Source: Blastococcus mobilis
GTDB lineage: Bacteria > Actinomycetota > Actinomycetes > Mycobacteriales > Geodermatophilaceae
NCBI RefSeq assembly: GCF_900188025.1
Contig: NZ_FZNO01000025.1
Coordinates: forward strand, 1 to 64,000
Length of the DNA stretch: 64,000 bases
Reading direction: 5' to 3'
Shown here piece after piece: positions 1 to 8,749 of the stretch (position 1 is the stretch's first letter; the number at the start of each line of letters is the position of its first letter). Made by a program: the position numbers and the translations under genes. A model generated the notes under the pieces. The model did no database searches, had not been told where the DNA came from, and saw only the letters and a program-made list of their open reading frames with translations.

Positions 1-987
1 TTCTTCTCGGTGGTCAGCCCGCTGCTCTCGCGCAGCCTGGTCCTCGCGCTGCAGCCGCTCACCGACGACGACATCCGGGCGGTGCTGCGGCGGGCGCTCA
101 CCAGCGAGCGGGGTCTCGACGGCGCGGTCACCCTCACCGAGGAAGCCGAGCAGCACCTCGTCCGGGTGGCGGGGGGAGACGCGCGCAAGGCGCTGACGGC
201 GCTGGAGTCCGGGGCCGGGGCGGCCAGGGCGGCGGGCGCCGACGTCCTGGACCTGGCGACGCTGGAGACCGCGGTCGCCCAGGCCGCGGTCCGCTACGAC
301 CGGCAGGGTGACCAGCACTACGACGTCGCCAGCGCCCTGATCAAGAGCATCCGTGGCAGCGACGTCGACGCTGCGCTGCACTACCTGGCGCGGATGGTGT
401 CGGCGGGGGAGGACCCGCGCTTCATCGCCCGCCGGCTGGTCATCTCCGCCAGCGAGGACATCGGCATGGCCGACCCCTCCGCGCTGCTCACCGCGGTCGC
501 CGCCGCCGACGCGGTCGCCTTCATCGGCATGCCCGAGGGGCACTTCCCCCTCGCCCAGGCCGTCGTCCACCTGGCCACGGCGCCGAAGTCCAACGCCGTC
601 ACGGTCGGCATCAGCGAGTCCATGGCCGATGTGCAGGCCGGGCTGGCCGGCCCGGTGCCACCCGGGCTGCGCGACGCCCACTACGCCGCGGCCAAGAAGC
701 TCGGTCACGGCAAGACCTACGACTACCCGCACGCCCATCCCGACGGCGTCGTGCCGCAGCAGTACCCACCGGACGCGCTGGTCGGGAAGGACTACTACCG
801 GCCGACCGCCCGGGGGGCGGAGGCGAGGTTGGTGGAGCGGCTGGCGAAGCTCCGGGCGATCGTCAGGCGACAGCCGCGGGAGCATCGCAGCGACGAACGA
901 GGGACAGGTGGCCGCGCTGCAGGGTCCCGCCGCGAGCCTGCGAGTGGTGGGGGGCAGGGGGGTCCTTCCGCGGGGCACGGAGCCTGA
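1..987 (+). CDS. rarA: Replication-associated recombination protein A, C-terminal part
   Basis: RarA/MgsA is a clamp-loader-like AAA+ ATPase acting at stalled replication forks. The frame is already open at base 1, so the Walker motifs lie outside the window. What is visible is the end of the ATPase module ([17 protein letters not shown] onward) and the helical tetramerisation domain with [13 protein letters not shown] and [15 protein letters not shown], typical of the family. Position just upstream of the DUF948-alaS genes is common in actinobacteria. The conserved end is probably around [11 protein letters not shown] (about base 870). The last 35 or so codons run through two dispersed repeats and look acquired rather than ancestral. 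Confidence 0.93.
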   Translation, partial: FFSVVSPLLSRSLVLALQPLTDDDIRAVLRRALTSERGLDGAVTLTEEAEQHLVRVAGGDARKALTALESGAGAARAAGADVLDLATLETAVAQAAVRYDRQGDQHYDVASALIKSIRGSDVDAALHYLARMVSAGEDPRFIARRLVISASEDIGMADPSALLTAVAAADAVAFIGMPEGHFPLAQAVVHLATAPKSNAVTVGISESMADVQAGLAGPVPPGLRDAHYAAAKKLGHGKTYDYPHAHPDGVVPQQYPPDALVGKDYYRPTARGAEARLVERLAKLRAIVRRQPREHRSDERGTGGRAAGSRREPASGGGQGGPSAGHGA

Positions 988-1038
988 CCGGGGGGATCGT
1001 CAGGCGACGGCCGCGGGAGCATCGCAGTGAGGAACGAG
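858..1038 (+). repeat. Direct repeat pair, 137 bp apart, at the rarA 3' end
   Basis: The segment starting GATCGTCAGGCGAC at 858 recurs at 995 and continues in both copies as GCCGCGGGAGCATCGCA (one base differs in between). The repeated part of about 44 bp spans 858-901 and 995-1038. The first copy encodes the last conserved RarA residues, so the 3' end of the gene has been duplicated. Between the copies lies a hairpin repeat of the stop-anchored family. Both copies also contain the GAGCATCGCAG... repeat found in the pyr operon. Confidence 0.8.
911..973 (-). repeat. GC-rich hairpin repeat, reverse orientation
   Basis: The core CTGCAGGGTCCCGCCGCGAG and the following CCTGCGAGTGGTGGGG are nearly identical to 57731-57790. 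On the minus strand both copies match the elements after metK and the SDR gene. This copy lies inside the extended rarA frame and encodes the Gly/Ser/Arg-rich tail of the protein. Its orientation is opposite to rarA, so it is not placed as that gene's terminator. Confidence 0.7.
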
Positions 1039-1138
1039 CGAGGAGCGGATTGGGGCAGGGAGTCTGACGGAGAGGGTCGTGCGACGTCACCGCCGAGTCG
1101 CCTGCCGATACAGATCGGGGGAGGGACGGCTGCGCGAC

Positions 1139-1144
1139 TAGTGT
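1139..1144 (+). promoter_or_regulatory. Possible -10 box TAGTGT upstream of DUF948 gene
   Basis: TAGTGT fits the actinobacterial TANNNT -10 pattern and would start a transcript near 1151 with a leader of about 60 nt. No convincing -35 is seen. The preceding part of the 222 bp gap is repeat DNA. Confidence 0.3.
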
Positions 1145-1209
1145 GGCCACGCCGGGCCGAACCCTCACGAACGAGCCGGGCGAACCAGAGACCCAGAACA
1201 GGAGCGCGC

Positions 1210-1647
1210 GTGTCCGCAGGAGAGATCGCCGGGCTGATCGCAGCCGGTGCCTTCGTACTACTGGTGGTGCTGGTGGCGGTGCCGCTGCTCAAGCTCGGGC
1301 GCACGCTGGACGAGACCACGCTGACCATCCGGCAGGTCCGTGAGCAGAGCGCCCCCATCCTGGGCCAGGCCAGCACCACGGTCGCCCACGTCAACAGCAA
1401 CCTCGAGCGCGTGGACGACATCACCGGCAACGCCGCCAACGTCTCCAGCAACGTGGCCGCGCTGAGCAGCGTGGTCGCGGCCACCCTCGGCAGTCCGCTG
1501 ATCAAGGTCGCCGCCTTCAGCTACGGCGTCCGCACCGCGGCCAAGAAGAAGCGTGAGGGTGCCGCCCTCGCTGACGCGGCACGCCGTGACAGGGAGGCGC
1601 GCAGGGCCTCTCGCGATGCTCGCCGCGCCGCCCGGCGGGCCGCCTGA
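1210..1647 (+). CDS. DUF948 membrane protein
   Basis: This 145-residue protein has one N-terminal membrane segment (about residues 6-28, rich in Leu/Val/Ala), a central helical region with repeated Asn/Val/Ser heptad-like spacing and a very basic Ala/Arg-rich C-terminus. It matches the DUF948 family usually found just upstream of alaS in actinobacteria. Function is unknown; a coiled-coil, envelope-anchored role is inferred. GTG at 1210 is chosen because the membrane segment begins right after it and the upstream frame is repeat-derived. The stop overlaps the next gene by one base (TGATG). Confidence 0.82.
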   Translation: MSAGEIAGLIAAGAFVLLVVLVAVPLLKLGRTLDETTLTIRQVREQSAPILGQASTTVAHVNSNLERVDDITGNAANVSSNVAALSSVVAATLGSPLIKVAAFSYGVRTAAKKKREGAALADAARRDREARRASRDARRAARRAA

Positions 1648-1928
1648 TGCGCCGGCTGTTCTGGCTGGCGATGGGCATCACCATCGGCGCCCTCGTGGTG
1701 CGCAGGCTCAGCCGCGCCGCCGAGAAGATGACCCCCACCGGCATCGCGGGTTCCATCGCCGAGGGCCTGCGCGACCTCGCCGACGCGATCGGTGACTTCG
1801 GCGCCGACATCCGGGCCGCGGCCGCCGAGCGCGAGGCCGAGCTGCGCGCGGGCACCGGCCTGGACGCGCCACTGCCGACCGGCGATCAGGTGCAGCTGCC
1901 CGGCCGGCACACCGGGCAGTCCGCCTGA
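1647..1928 (+). CDS. Small membrane protein, DUF6167-like
   Basis: A 93-residue protein with a short N-terminal hydrophobic segment (MRRLFWLAMGITIGALVVRR) and an amphipathic, acidic/Ala-rich body ending in a polar tail. Similar small proteins sit between the DUF948 gene and alaS in Streptomyces, which supports the call by position and layout rather than by a catalytic motif. It overlaps the preceding stop by one base, so the two are probably cotranslated. Function is unknown. Confidence 0.75.
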   Translation: MRRLFWLAMGITIGALVVRRLSRAAEKMTPTGIAGSIAEGLRDLADAIGDFGADIRAAAAEREAELRAGTGLDAPLPTGDQVQLPGRHTGQSA

Positions 1929-2010
1929 CCGGTGTAGCCCACCACCACCCCCGGCCGGGTCCAGGAGCGACCGGCTCCGACCCGGCCCCGCAGAACTGAG
2001 TAGACCTGAG

Positions 2011-4689
2011 ATGCAGACCGCCGAGATCCGCCGCCGTTTCCTCGAGCACTTCGCCCAGCGCGGGCACACCGTCGTCCCCAGCGCCTCGCTGATCTCCCCG
2101 GACCCGTCGCTGCTTTTCACCGTCGCCGGCATGGTGCCGTTCATCCCGTACCTGACCGGCCGTGAGCCCGCGCCCTACCCGCGGGCGACCAGCGTCCAGA
2201 AGTGCGTTCGCACCCTCGACATCGAGGAGGTGGGCAAGACCACCCGGCACGGCACGTTCTTCCAGATGAACGGCAACTTCTCCTTCGGCGACTACTTCAA
2301 GGACGGGGCGATCCAGCACGCCTGGGAGCTGATCACCGGGCGCGTCGAGGACGGCGGCCTGGGCTTCGACCCGGAGCAGATCTGGGCCACGGTCTACCTG
2401 GACGACGACGAGGCCGCCGACGCCTGGCACCGGATCGCCGGGCTGCCCAAGGAGCGGATCCAGCGCCTGGGCAAGGCCGACAACTACTGGCACACCGGGG
2501 CACCCGGGCCGGCCGGCCCCTGCTCGGAGATCTACATCGACCGCGGCCCCGAGTTCGGCCCGGACGGCGGGCCGGCGGTGGACACGGCCGGTGACCGGTT
2601 CCTCGAGATCTGGAACCTCGTCTTCATGCAGTACGAGATCGACGAGGTCCGTGGCAAGGAGGAGTTCCGCATCCTCGGGGAACTGCCGAAGAAGAACATC
2701 GACACCGGCATGGGCCTGGAGCGGGTGGCCTACCTGCTCCAGGGCGTCGACAACATGTACGAGATCGACGAGGTCGCCCCGGTCCTGCGGCGCGCCGCCG
2801 AGCTCGCCGGGGTGACCTACGGCCGCGACCACGAGGTCGACGTCCGGCTCCGGGTCGTCGCCGACCACGTGCGCAGCGGACTGATGCTGATCGGCGACGG
2901 GATCACGCCGGGCAACGAGGGCCGCGGCTACATCCTGCGCCGGTTGCTGCGCCGCGCCGTCCGCTCGATGAAGCTGCTCGGCATCGACGAGGCCACCCTG
3001 CCCGAGCTGCTGCCGGTGTCCCGTGACGCGATGAGCGCCAGCTATCCCGAGCTCGCCACCGACTTCGCCCGGATCTCCGCGATCGCCTACGCGGAGGAGG
3101 AGGCGTTCCGGCGCACCCTCTCGGCCGGGACGACGCTGTTCGACACCGCGGTGAAGCAGGCCAGGGCAGCCGGGAAGCCGGCGCTCTCCGGCGACCAGGC
3201 GTTCTCGCTGCACGACACCTACGGGTTCCCCATCGACGTCACCCTCGAGATGGCCGCCGAGCAGGGCGTGACCGTCGACGAGGAGGGCTTTCGCGCGCTC
3301 ATGAAGGAGCAGCGTGACCGCGCCCGTGCCGACGCCCGCGCCAAGCGGACCGGGTCGGTCGACGTCGCCGCCTACCGCCGGCTGCTCGCCGAGCACGGAC
3401 CGACCGACTGGCAGGCCTACGACACCCTGCGCACCGACTCCCGGGTCCTTGCGCTGGTGTCCGAGAGCGAAGAGGACGCGGCCACCACCGGCCCGGGCGA
3501 GATCGTCCGTGTCGTCCTGGACCGGACGCCGTTCTACGCGGAGTCCGGTGGTCAGGTCGCCGACGCCGGCGTGCTGGCCTGGGACGGCGGCCGGGCCGAG
3601 GTCATCGACGTCCAGCGGCCGGTCAAGGGCCTGGTCGCCCACCAGGTGCGCGTGCTCGAGGGCGAGCTGCGCGAGGGGGCGGAGCTGACCGCCGAGGTCG
3701 ACTACGAGTGGCGCCTCTCGGCCTGCCAGGCGCACTCGGGCACCCACGTCGTGCACGCCGCGCTGCGCCAGGTCCTCGGCCCCCAGGCCCTGCAGTCCGG
3801 TTCGTACAACCGCCCGGGCTACCTGCGGCTGGACTTCGCCTGGCAGGGCGCGCTCAGCCGGCAGCAGCGCACCGACATCGAGGACGTCGCCAACGCCGCT
3901 GTCCGGGCCGACCACAAGGTCACCGCGTCCTACATGACGCTGCCGGAGGCCCAGGCGGTCGGCGCCCTCGCGCTGTTCGGCGAGACGTACGGCGAGCAGG
4001 TGCGCGTGGTCGAGATCGGCGGCCCGTGGTCGCGCGAGCTGTGCGGTGGCACGCACGTACGCGGCAGCGCGCAGATCGGCACCCTCGCGTTGACCGGTGA
4101 GTCGTCCGTCGGCTCCGGCTCGCGGCGGGTGGAGGCTGCCGTCGGCCTGGAGGGTTTCCGCTACCTCGCCCGCGAGCGCGACCTCGTCCGCCAGCTGGCC
4201 GACCTGCTGAAGTCCCCGCAGGACGGCCTGGTCGAGCGGGTCAGCGGGATGCTGGCGCGGCTGCGGGACGTGGACAAGGAGCTGGCCGAGCTGCGGGCCC
4301 AGCAGTCGGTCGCGGCGGCCGGCCAGCTCGCCGCCGCCGCCAAGGACGTCGACGGCGTCGCGGTGGTCACCGGTTCGCCGTCCGGGCTGAACGGCGGCGA
4401 CCTGCGCACGCTGGCGCTCGACGTCCGTGGACGACTCTCCGACCGGCCGGCCGTCGTCCTGCTGGCGTCGGAAGCCGGTGGCAAGGTGGCTCTCGTGGCC
4501 GCTCTCAACCCTGCGGCACTCGAGCGTGGGCTGTCGGCCAACGACGTGCTGCGGGCGGCTGCGGCGCCGGTCGGCGGCCGCGGCGGAGGCAAGACGGACA
4601 TCGCCCAGGGGGGCGGCACCGATCCCGCGGGTATCCCCGCGGCACTGCAGGCCGGCGAGCAGGCGGTCGCGACCGCCACGGGAAGGTGA
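2011..4689 (+). CDS. alaS: Alanyl-tRNA synthetase
   Basis: Charges tRNA-Ala and edits mischarged Ser/Gly in the cytosol. The 892-residue length is normal. The class II catalytic core is N-terminal, with TSVQKCVRT and HGTFFQMNGNFSFGDYFK (about residues 80-97). The editing domain carries the zinc site: H575 and H579 in AHSGTHVVH, and C678 and H682 in CGGTH. The C-terminal C-Ala domain includes GGRGGGKTDIAQGGG. ATG at 2011 is used because MQTAEIRRRFLEHF is the usual AlaRS start; no strong Shine-Dalgarno sequence precedes it. The stop overlaps the ruvX GTG (GTGA). Confidence 0.98.
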   Translation: MQTAEIRRRFLEHFAQRGHTVVPSASLISPDPSLLFTVAGMVPFIPYLTGREPAPYPRATSVQKCVRTLDIEEVGKTTRHGTFFQMNGNFSFGDYFKDGAIQHAWELITGRVEDGGLGFDPEQIWATVYLDDDEAADAWHRIAGLPKERIQRLGKADNYWHTGAPGPAGPCSEIYIDRGPEFGPDGGPAVDTAGDRFLEIWNLVFMQYEIDEVRGKEEFRILGELPKKNIDTGMGLERVAYLLQGVDNMYEIDEVAPVLRRAAELAGVTYGRDHEVDVRLRVVADHVRSGLMLIGDGITPGNEGRGYILRRLLRRAVRSMKLLGIDEATLPELLPVSRDAMSASYPELATDFARISAIAYAEEEAFRRTLSAGTTLFDTAVKQARAAGKPALSGDQAFSLHDTYGFPIDVTLEMAAEQGVTVDEEGFRALMKEQRDRARADARAKRTGSVDVAAYRRLLAEHGPTDWQAYDTLRTDSRVLALVSESEEDAATTGPGEIVRVVLDRTPFYAESGGQVADAGVLAWDGGRAEVIDVQRPVKGLVAHQVRVLEGELREGAELTAEVDYEWRLSACQAHSGTHVVHAALRQVLGPQALQSGSYNRPGYLRLDFAWQGALSRQQRTDIEDVANAAVRADHKVTASYMTLPEAQAVGALALFGETYGEQVRVVEIGGPWSRELCGGTHVRGSAQIGTLALTGESSVGSGSRRVEAAVGLEGFRYLARERDLVRQLADLLKSPQDGLVERVSGMLARLRDVDKELAELRAQQSVAAAGQLAAAAKDVDGVAVVTGSPSGLNGGDLRTLALDVRGRLSDRPAVVLLASEAGGKVALVAALNPAALERGLSANDVLRAAAAPVGGRGGGKTDIAQGGGTDPAGIPAALQAGEQAVATATGR

Positions 4690-5372
4690 CCAACGTGTCG
4701 GACAGCGAGTACAACCCCGAGGACACCGGTCCGGTCGGGGGACGGCGGCGCGAGCTGCCGGCCGTCCCCCCGACCCGGCCCCGCACTCCCGCGACGGGTG
4801 CGCAGCCCAGCTACCACCCGACGACGGAGATCGACCTCAGCAGGGGCTTCCCGCCGGTCTCCCACGAGACGACCGAGATCGACCTGAGCGGTGGCTGGCC
4901 GCAGCACCTCAAGGTCCCTCCGCGCATGCCGACGGCCACCCGCCGCAGCGGCCGGGTCATGGGGGTCGACGTGGGGACCGCGCGGGTCGGCCTGGCCCTG
5001 TCCGACCCCACGGGCACCCTCGCCAGCCCGCTGGAGACCCTCCGCCGGGCCAAGAGCATGTCCGACATCGACCGGCTCGCCGCCCTCGTCGTGGAACACG
5101 AGGTGACCGAGGTGGTGGTGGGGGAGCCGGTGCATCTGTCAGGAGCGTCGGGCGCCTCCGCCCAGGACGCGAGCAATTACGCTCAGGAACTGGCCGACCG
5201 CATTCCGGATGTGCCGGTGATCCTGATCGACGAAAGGCTTTCGACCGTGACCGCAGCCAGTCACCTCCGTGAGGGCGGCATCGACAGCCGCAAGCAGCGC
5301 CCGGTGATCGACCAGGCGGCCGCCGTGGTCATCCTGCAACAGTTCCTCGACAGTCGACGGCCACCCACATGA
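4686..5372 (+). CDS. ruvX: Holliday junction resolvase-like RuvX (YqgF), N-terminally extended
   Basis: RuvX/YqgF is an RNase H-fold nuclease proposed to act in pre-16S rRNA processing and recombination. The fold starts near residue 92 (MGVDVGTARVGLALSD) and continues through VVVGEPVHLSG, LIDERLSTVTA and DQAAAVVILQQFL, giving a normal-sized domain. It is preceded by about 90 disordered Pro/Arg-rich residues with a 16-residue duplication (TTEIDLSRGFP and TTEIDLSGGWP). GTG 4686 overlaps the alaS stop and keeps that duplication in frame; a later start cannot be excluded. Its own stop overlaps mltG (ATGA). Confidence 0.88.
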   Translation: MTNVSDSEYNPEDTGPVGGRRRELPAVPPTRPRTPATGAQPSYHPTTEIDLSRGFPPVSHETTEIDLSGGWPQHLKVPPRMPTATRRSGRVMGVDVGTARVGLALSDPTGTLASPLETLRRAKSMSDIDRLAALVVEHEVTEVVVGEPVHLSGASGASAQDASNYAQELADRIPDVPVILIDERLSTVTAASHLREGGIDSRKQRPVIDQAAAVVILQQFLDSRRPPT

Positions 5373-7204
5373 GCGACCTCGGCGGGCCGCGACACGGGCG
5401 GCACTCTGCGCACGAGGGCCCGGTCACGCCCCGCACCGAGGGCCTCGGCTTCGGTGCTCCCCGGTACGAGCCGGCCCGGTACGAGGTTCCGCCCTACGTG
5501 ACCGGAGGCTTCCAGGCCCTCGGCGGCGAGGCCGGCACCCCGGCGGGACGGCGGAATCCGACCGTGCTGGACCGGTCCGACGACCCGACCGGTCCGCTCG
5601 TCGAGCCGGACCGGTGGTCCTACGGCCCCGCCGATGACCACCCCGACCACTCGCCGAGTGCCCGCTCCAGCGGCGGCGGCACCGGGAGCACGGGCGGGTG
5701 GAGCGACGAGGAGCTGCCGACCTCGCACCCGTCGGCACCGCTCCCGCCGCGCCCCGCCGGCGTGTGGGACCGGCTGCAGCCGCGCCGGGATCCCGACGAC
5801 GACCAGACCGTCGCCCAGCCGCGGCTCCCGGCTCCGCCCGACACGGGCGGCCAGGCCGGGCCCGCGTCCGGCGCCGTGGGCGGACCCCCTCCGGCCGACG
5901 ACGACGCCACCGGCCCGCACTCCCTCGACCCCGACGAGGGGCAGGACGACTGGGAGGACCGGACGGGCGGCCTGGAGGTCATCGGCGCCCACGTCCAGGA
6001 GGACGCGCCCCGACGGCGCGGCCGCCGCGGCGGCCGCGCCCAGGCGGAGCACCCGGAGCCGAGCCGGCACACCGCCGGCGCGGACGAGGACTCCCTCGTC
6101 CACGACGAGGACATCCCCGTCAAGCCGTACGACCCGCGCAACGGCCGGACCAGGCGGCGCCGTAACCCGATCGCGGTGGTGGCGAGCCTGCTGGTACTGG
6201 CCGGCCTCGTGGTGGGCATCGTCCTGGGCGGCCAGCGGCTCGTCGAGCTCGTCGACCCGACGGCTCAGGACTACACCGGTCAGGGCTCCGGCGAGGTCCA
6301 GGTCCGGGTCCAGGACGGCGACACGCTCAGCGACATCGCGCGCACCCTGGTCACGGCGGACGTCATCGCATCCGTCGGCCCCTTCGTCGACGCGGCCGAG
6401 GCCGACGCCGCAGCGGTGGGCATCCAGCCGGGCGTGTACGAGATGCGGCTGCAGATGAGCGGTCAGGCCGCCCTGGAGCACCTGCTGGACCCCGCGTCCC
6501 GGCTGCTGTCACGGGTGACGCTGCCCGAGGGGCTCACCGTCGAGCGGACCCTGGCCCGCATCGCGGAGGAGACCGGCCGGCCGATCGAGGACATCCGGGC
6601 GGCGGCGGCCGACCCGGCCGCGCTCGGTCTGCCCGCCTACACCAACGGTCAGCTGGAGGGCTTCCTCTTCCCGGCGACCTACGAGGTCGAGCCCGACGAC
6701 ACGTCGGTGGACATCCTCCGCGGGATGGTGCAGCAGTTCACCGAGGTCGCTGCCCGCCTCCAGCTCGAGCAGCGTGCGGCGGCGGCCGGGCGTTCTCCGA
6801 TGGACGTCGTCACCGTCGCCTCGATGATCCAGTCCGAGACCCGGCTCGACGAGGAACGTCCGGACGTGGGCCAGGTCATCTACAACCGGCTCGACCAGGG
6901 CATCGCACTCGGCATCGACGCCACGCTCGCCTTCGGTCTCGGCAAGAGCGGCAACGACCTGACCGCGGCCGACCTGCGGACCGACGGGCCGTACAACACC
7001 CGCACCCGCACCGGACTGCCGCCCACCGCGATCAGTTCCCCGGGGGAGGCGAGCCTGGAGGCCGCTCTGGCGCCGAGCTCGGGTGACCTCCTGTACTACG
7101 TCCTGGAGACCGCCGAGGGGCGGCACTTCTTCACCAGCGACTACGCGGAGTTCCAGGCCGCGCGGCAGCGGTGTGCCGAAGCCGGCCTCGGCTGCGGTGG
7201 CTGA
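5369..7204 (+). CDS. mltG: Endolytic murein transglycosylase MltG
   Basis: Membrane-anchored lytic transglycosylase that cuts nascent glycan strands and is thought to end peptidoglycan polymerisation. The 611-residue protein has a long cytoplasmic Pro/Arg/Asp-rich tail (about 1-260), one membrane helix (about 266-288, NPIAVVASLLVLAGLVVGIV), a LysM-like segment (VRVQDGDTLSDIA) and the YceG domain. The catalytic Glu is E490 in MIQSETRLDEERPDVGQVI, followed by YNRL. A long N-terminal tail is usual in actinobacterial members. It lies in the alaS-ruvX-mltG-aroE run with overlapping codons on both sides. Confidence 0.95.
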   Translation: MSDLGGPRHGRHSAHEGPVTPRTEGLGFGAPRYEPARYEVPPYVTGGFQALGGEAGTPAGRRNPTVLDRSDDPTGPLVEPDRWSYGPADDHPDHSPSARSSGGGTGSTGGWSDEELPTSHPSAPLPPRPAGVWDRLQPRRDPDDDQTVAQPRLPAPPDTGGQAGPASGAVGGPPPADDDATGPHSLDPDEGQDDWEDRTGGLEVIGAHVQEDAPRRRGRRGGRAQAEHPEPSRHTAGADEDSLVHDEDIPVKPYDPRNGRTRRRRNPIAVVASLLVLAGLVVGIVLGGQRLVELVDPTAQDYTGQGSGEVQVRVQDGDTLSDIARTLVTADVIASVGPFVDAAEADAAAVGIQPGVYEMRLQMSGQAALEHLLDPASRLLSRVTLPEGLTVERTLARIAEETGRPIEDIRAAAADPAALGLPAYTNGQLEGFLFPATYEVEPDDTSVDILRGMVQQFTEVAARLQLEQRAAAAGRSPMDVVTVASMIQSETRLDEERPDVGQVIYNRLDQGIALGIDATLAFGLGKSGNDLTAADLRTDGPYNTRTRTGLPPTAISSPGEASLEAALAPSSGDLLYYVLETAEGRHFFTSDYAEFQAARQRCAEAGLGCGG

Positions 7205-8033
7205 CGGGGGGACCTCTCCGGGAGGGAGCCGGCGGGCCGCCGTGCTGGGGCGTCCGGTCGGTCACTCGCTCTCCCCGGTCCTGCACCGTGCCGCCTACGC
7301 GGCGCTCGGGCTCACCGACTGGACCTACGACGCCCTCGACATCGGCGCCGAGGACCTCCCGGTGCTCCTGGCCGGGCTCGGTGAGGAGTGGCGGGGCTTC
7401 TCGGTGACCATGCCGTGCAAGCAGGCGGCGGTGGACGCCGCGGACGTGGTGGAGCCCCTGCCGCGCCTGCTGCACGCCGCGAACACCCTGGTGCGCACCG
7501 ACGCGGGGTGGCGGGCGGAGAACACCGACGTCACCGGCATCGGCATGGCCTTGCAGCTCGCGGGGGTCGAGCAGGTGGGGTCCGCCGCGATCCTGGGTGC
7601 CGGGGGGACGGCGGCCGCCGCGGCGGTGGCCGTGGCCTCACTCGGCGCCGAGCACGTCGACGTCGTCGTCCGGGAGCCGGCGCGGGCCGGCGACGTGGTC
7701 CGGGTCCTCGAGACCCTCGGGGTGTCGGTCGCGGTCGCTCGGCTCGACACCGCCGTCCTCGACGCGCCACTGATCGTCAGCACGGTGCCCGTGGGCGCGC
7801 AGCCGGCGGTCATGGCGCTGCCGTGGCGGAGAGGGCACACCCTGCTCGACGTGCTCTACGACCCCTGGCCGACCGCGCTCGCCGACCGCGTCGCCGCTCT
7901 CGGCGGCACGGTCGCCGGGGGGCTGGACGTGCTGTTCTGGCAGGCGACGGTGCAGGTGGAGCTGATGACCGGGATGCCGGCGCCGATCGAGGCCATGCGC
8001 GCCGCCCTCGACGCGGCGCTCGCCACCCGCTGA
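7197..8033 (+). CDS. aroE: Shikimate dehydrogenase
   Basis: Reduces 3-dehydroshikimate to shikimate with NADPH. The shikimate-binding HSLSPVLH is near the start, catalytic Lys is K75 in SVTMPCKQAA, ENTDVTG is the Asn/Asp substrate pair, and GAGGTAAAA is the dinucleotide loop. The protein is 278 residues from GTG 7197, which overlaps the mltG stop by 8 nt. A longer frame upstream exists but only shadows mltG. It is separated from the other aro genes by the prepilin peptidase gene. Confidence 0.95.
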   Translation: MADGGTSPGGSRRAAVLGRPVGHSLSPVLHRAAYAALGLTDWTYDALDIGAEDLPVLLAGLGEEWRGFSVTMPCKQAAVDAADVVEPLPRLLHAANTLVRTDAGWRAENTDVTGIGMALQLAGVEQVGSAAILGAGGTAAAAAVAVASLGAEHVDVVVREPARAGDVVRVLETLGVSVAVARLDTAVLDAPLIVSTVPVGAQPAVMALPWRRGHTLLDVLYDPWPTALADRVAALGGTVAGGLDVLFWQATVQVELMTGMPAPIEAMRAALDAALATR

Positions 8034-8037
8034 GCCC

Positions 8038-8703
8038 GTGCAGGTCGCCCACCCCGTCCTCGTCTGGTTCGCGCTGGTGGTCGGGGGCGCCCTGGGGCCC
8101 CGGCTGGCCGTCACCGCGGCCCGCCTCGCCACCCGGGACGAGGCGGCCACCCCCGGGCGGTCACGGGGGGTGGCGATCACGGTGCTCGTCGCGGCGCTGG
8201 TCACCGGCGCCGTGCTGCTCGGCGGGTTCCGGCCGGCGACGGTCGGCCTGGCCTGGGTGGCCGCGGCGGGTGTGGTCCTCGGCGCGGTCGATCTCGCCAG
8301 TCATCGGCTGCCCGACCGCGTCACCTACCCCGCATACGCAGTCTGCAGCGCAGCCCTCCTGGCGGACGCGGCAGTGCACGGCACCTGGACGGCGCTGGTG
8401 CGCGCGCTCGTCGCGGCGGCCGCCGCCTTCGCGGTCGCGGCCGGCACCGCGGCGATCACACCGGACGGGCTGGGCTTCGGCGACGTGAAGCTGCTCGGGC
8501 TGCTCGGCCTCGTCCTGGGCTGGTTCGGCTGGGGGGTGCTGCTCGCCGGGATCTTCCTGGGCCTGCTGACGGGGACGCTCACGTCGGTGGTCCTGGTGGC
8601 GCTCAGGCGGGCGGGCTGGCGGACGGCGTTGCCGTTCGGACCGCCGCTGCTGGTGGGAGCCGTGCTGGCCCTCGGTCTGGCCGGGCCCGGCGCCCTCGGC
8701 TGA
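8038..8703 (+). CDS. Type IV prepilin peptidase-like A24 protease
   Basis: Polytopic aspartyl protease of the A24 family that cleaves type IV prepilin-like signal peptides at the inner face of the membrane. The two catalytic Asp are D85 ([13 protein letters not shown]) and D149 ([11 protein letters not shown]), the second in the diagnostic GxGDxK motif. About six to seven hydrophobic segments fill the 221 residues. The N-terminal methyltransferase domain of enterobacterial PilD is absent, as is usual in actinobacteria. No pilin gene lies in the window, so the substrate is unknown. GTG 8038 follows the aroE stop by 4 nt. Confidence 0.9.
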   Translation: MQVAHPVLVWFALVVGGALGPRLAVTAARLATRDEAATPGRSRGVAITVLVAALVTGAVLLGGFRPATVGLAWVAAAGVVLGAVDLASHRLPDRVTYPAYAVCSAALLADAAVHGTWTALVRALVAAAAAFAVAAGTAAITPDGLGFGDVKLLGLLGLVLGWFGWGVLLAGIFLGLLTGTLTSVVLVALRRAGWRTALPFGPPLLVGAVLALGLAGPGALG

Positions 8704-8749
8704 GGACGTCCGGCGAGGACCGCGGCACCCGCCTGGCAGAATCGGGGGC

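Noticed and set aside
1929-2010. T-box leader for alaS
   Set aside because: Only 82 bp, with no AGGGTGGNACCGCG-like T-box sequence.
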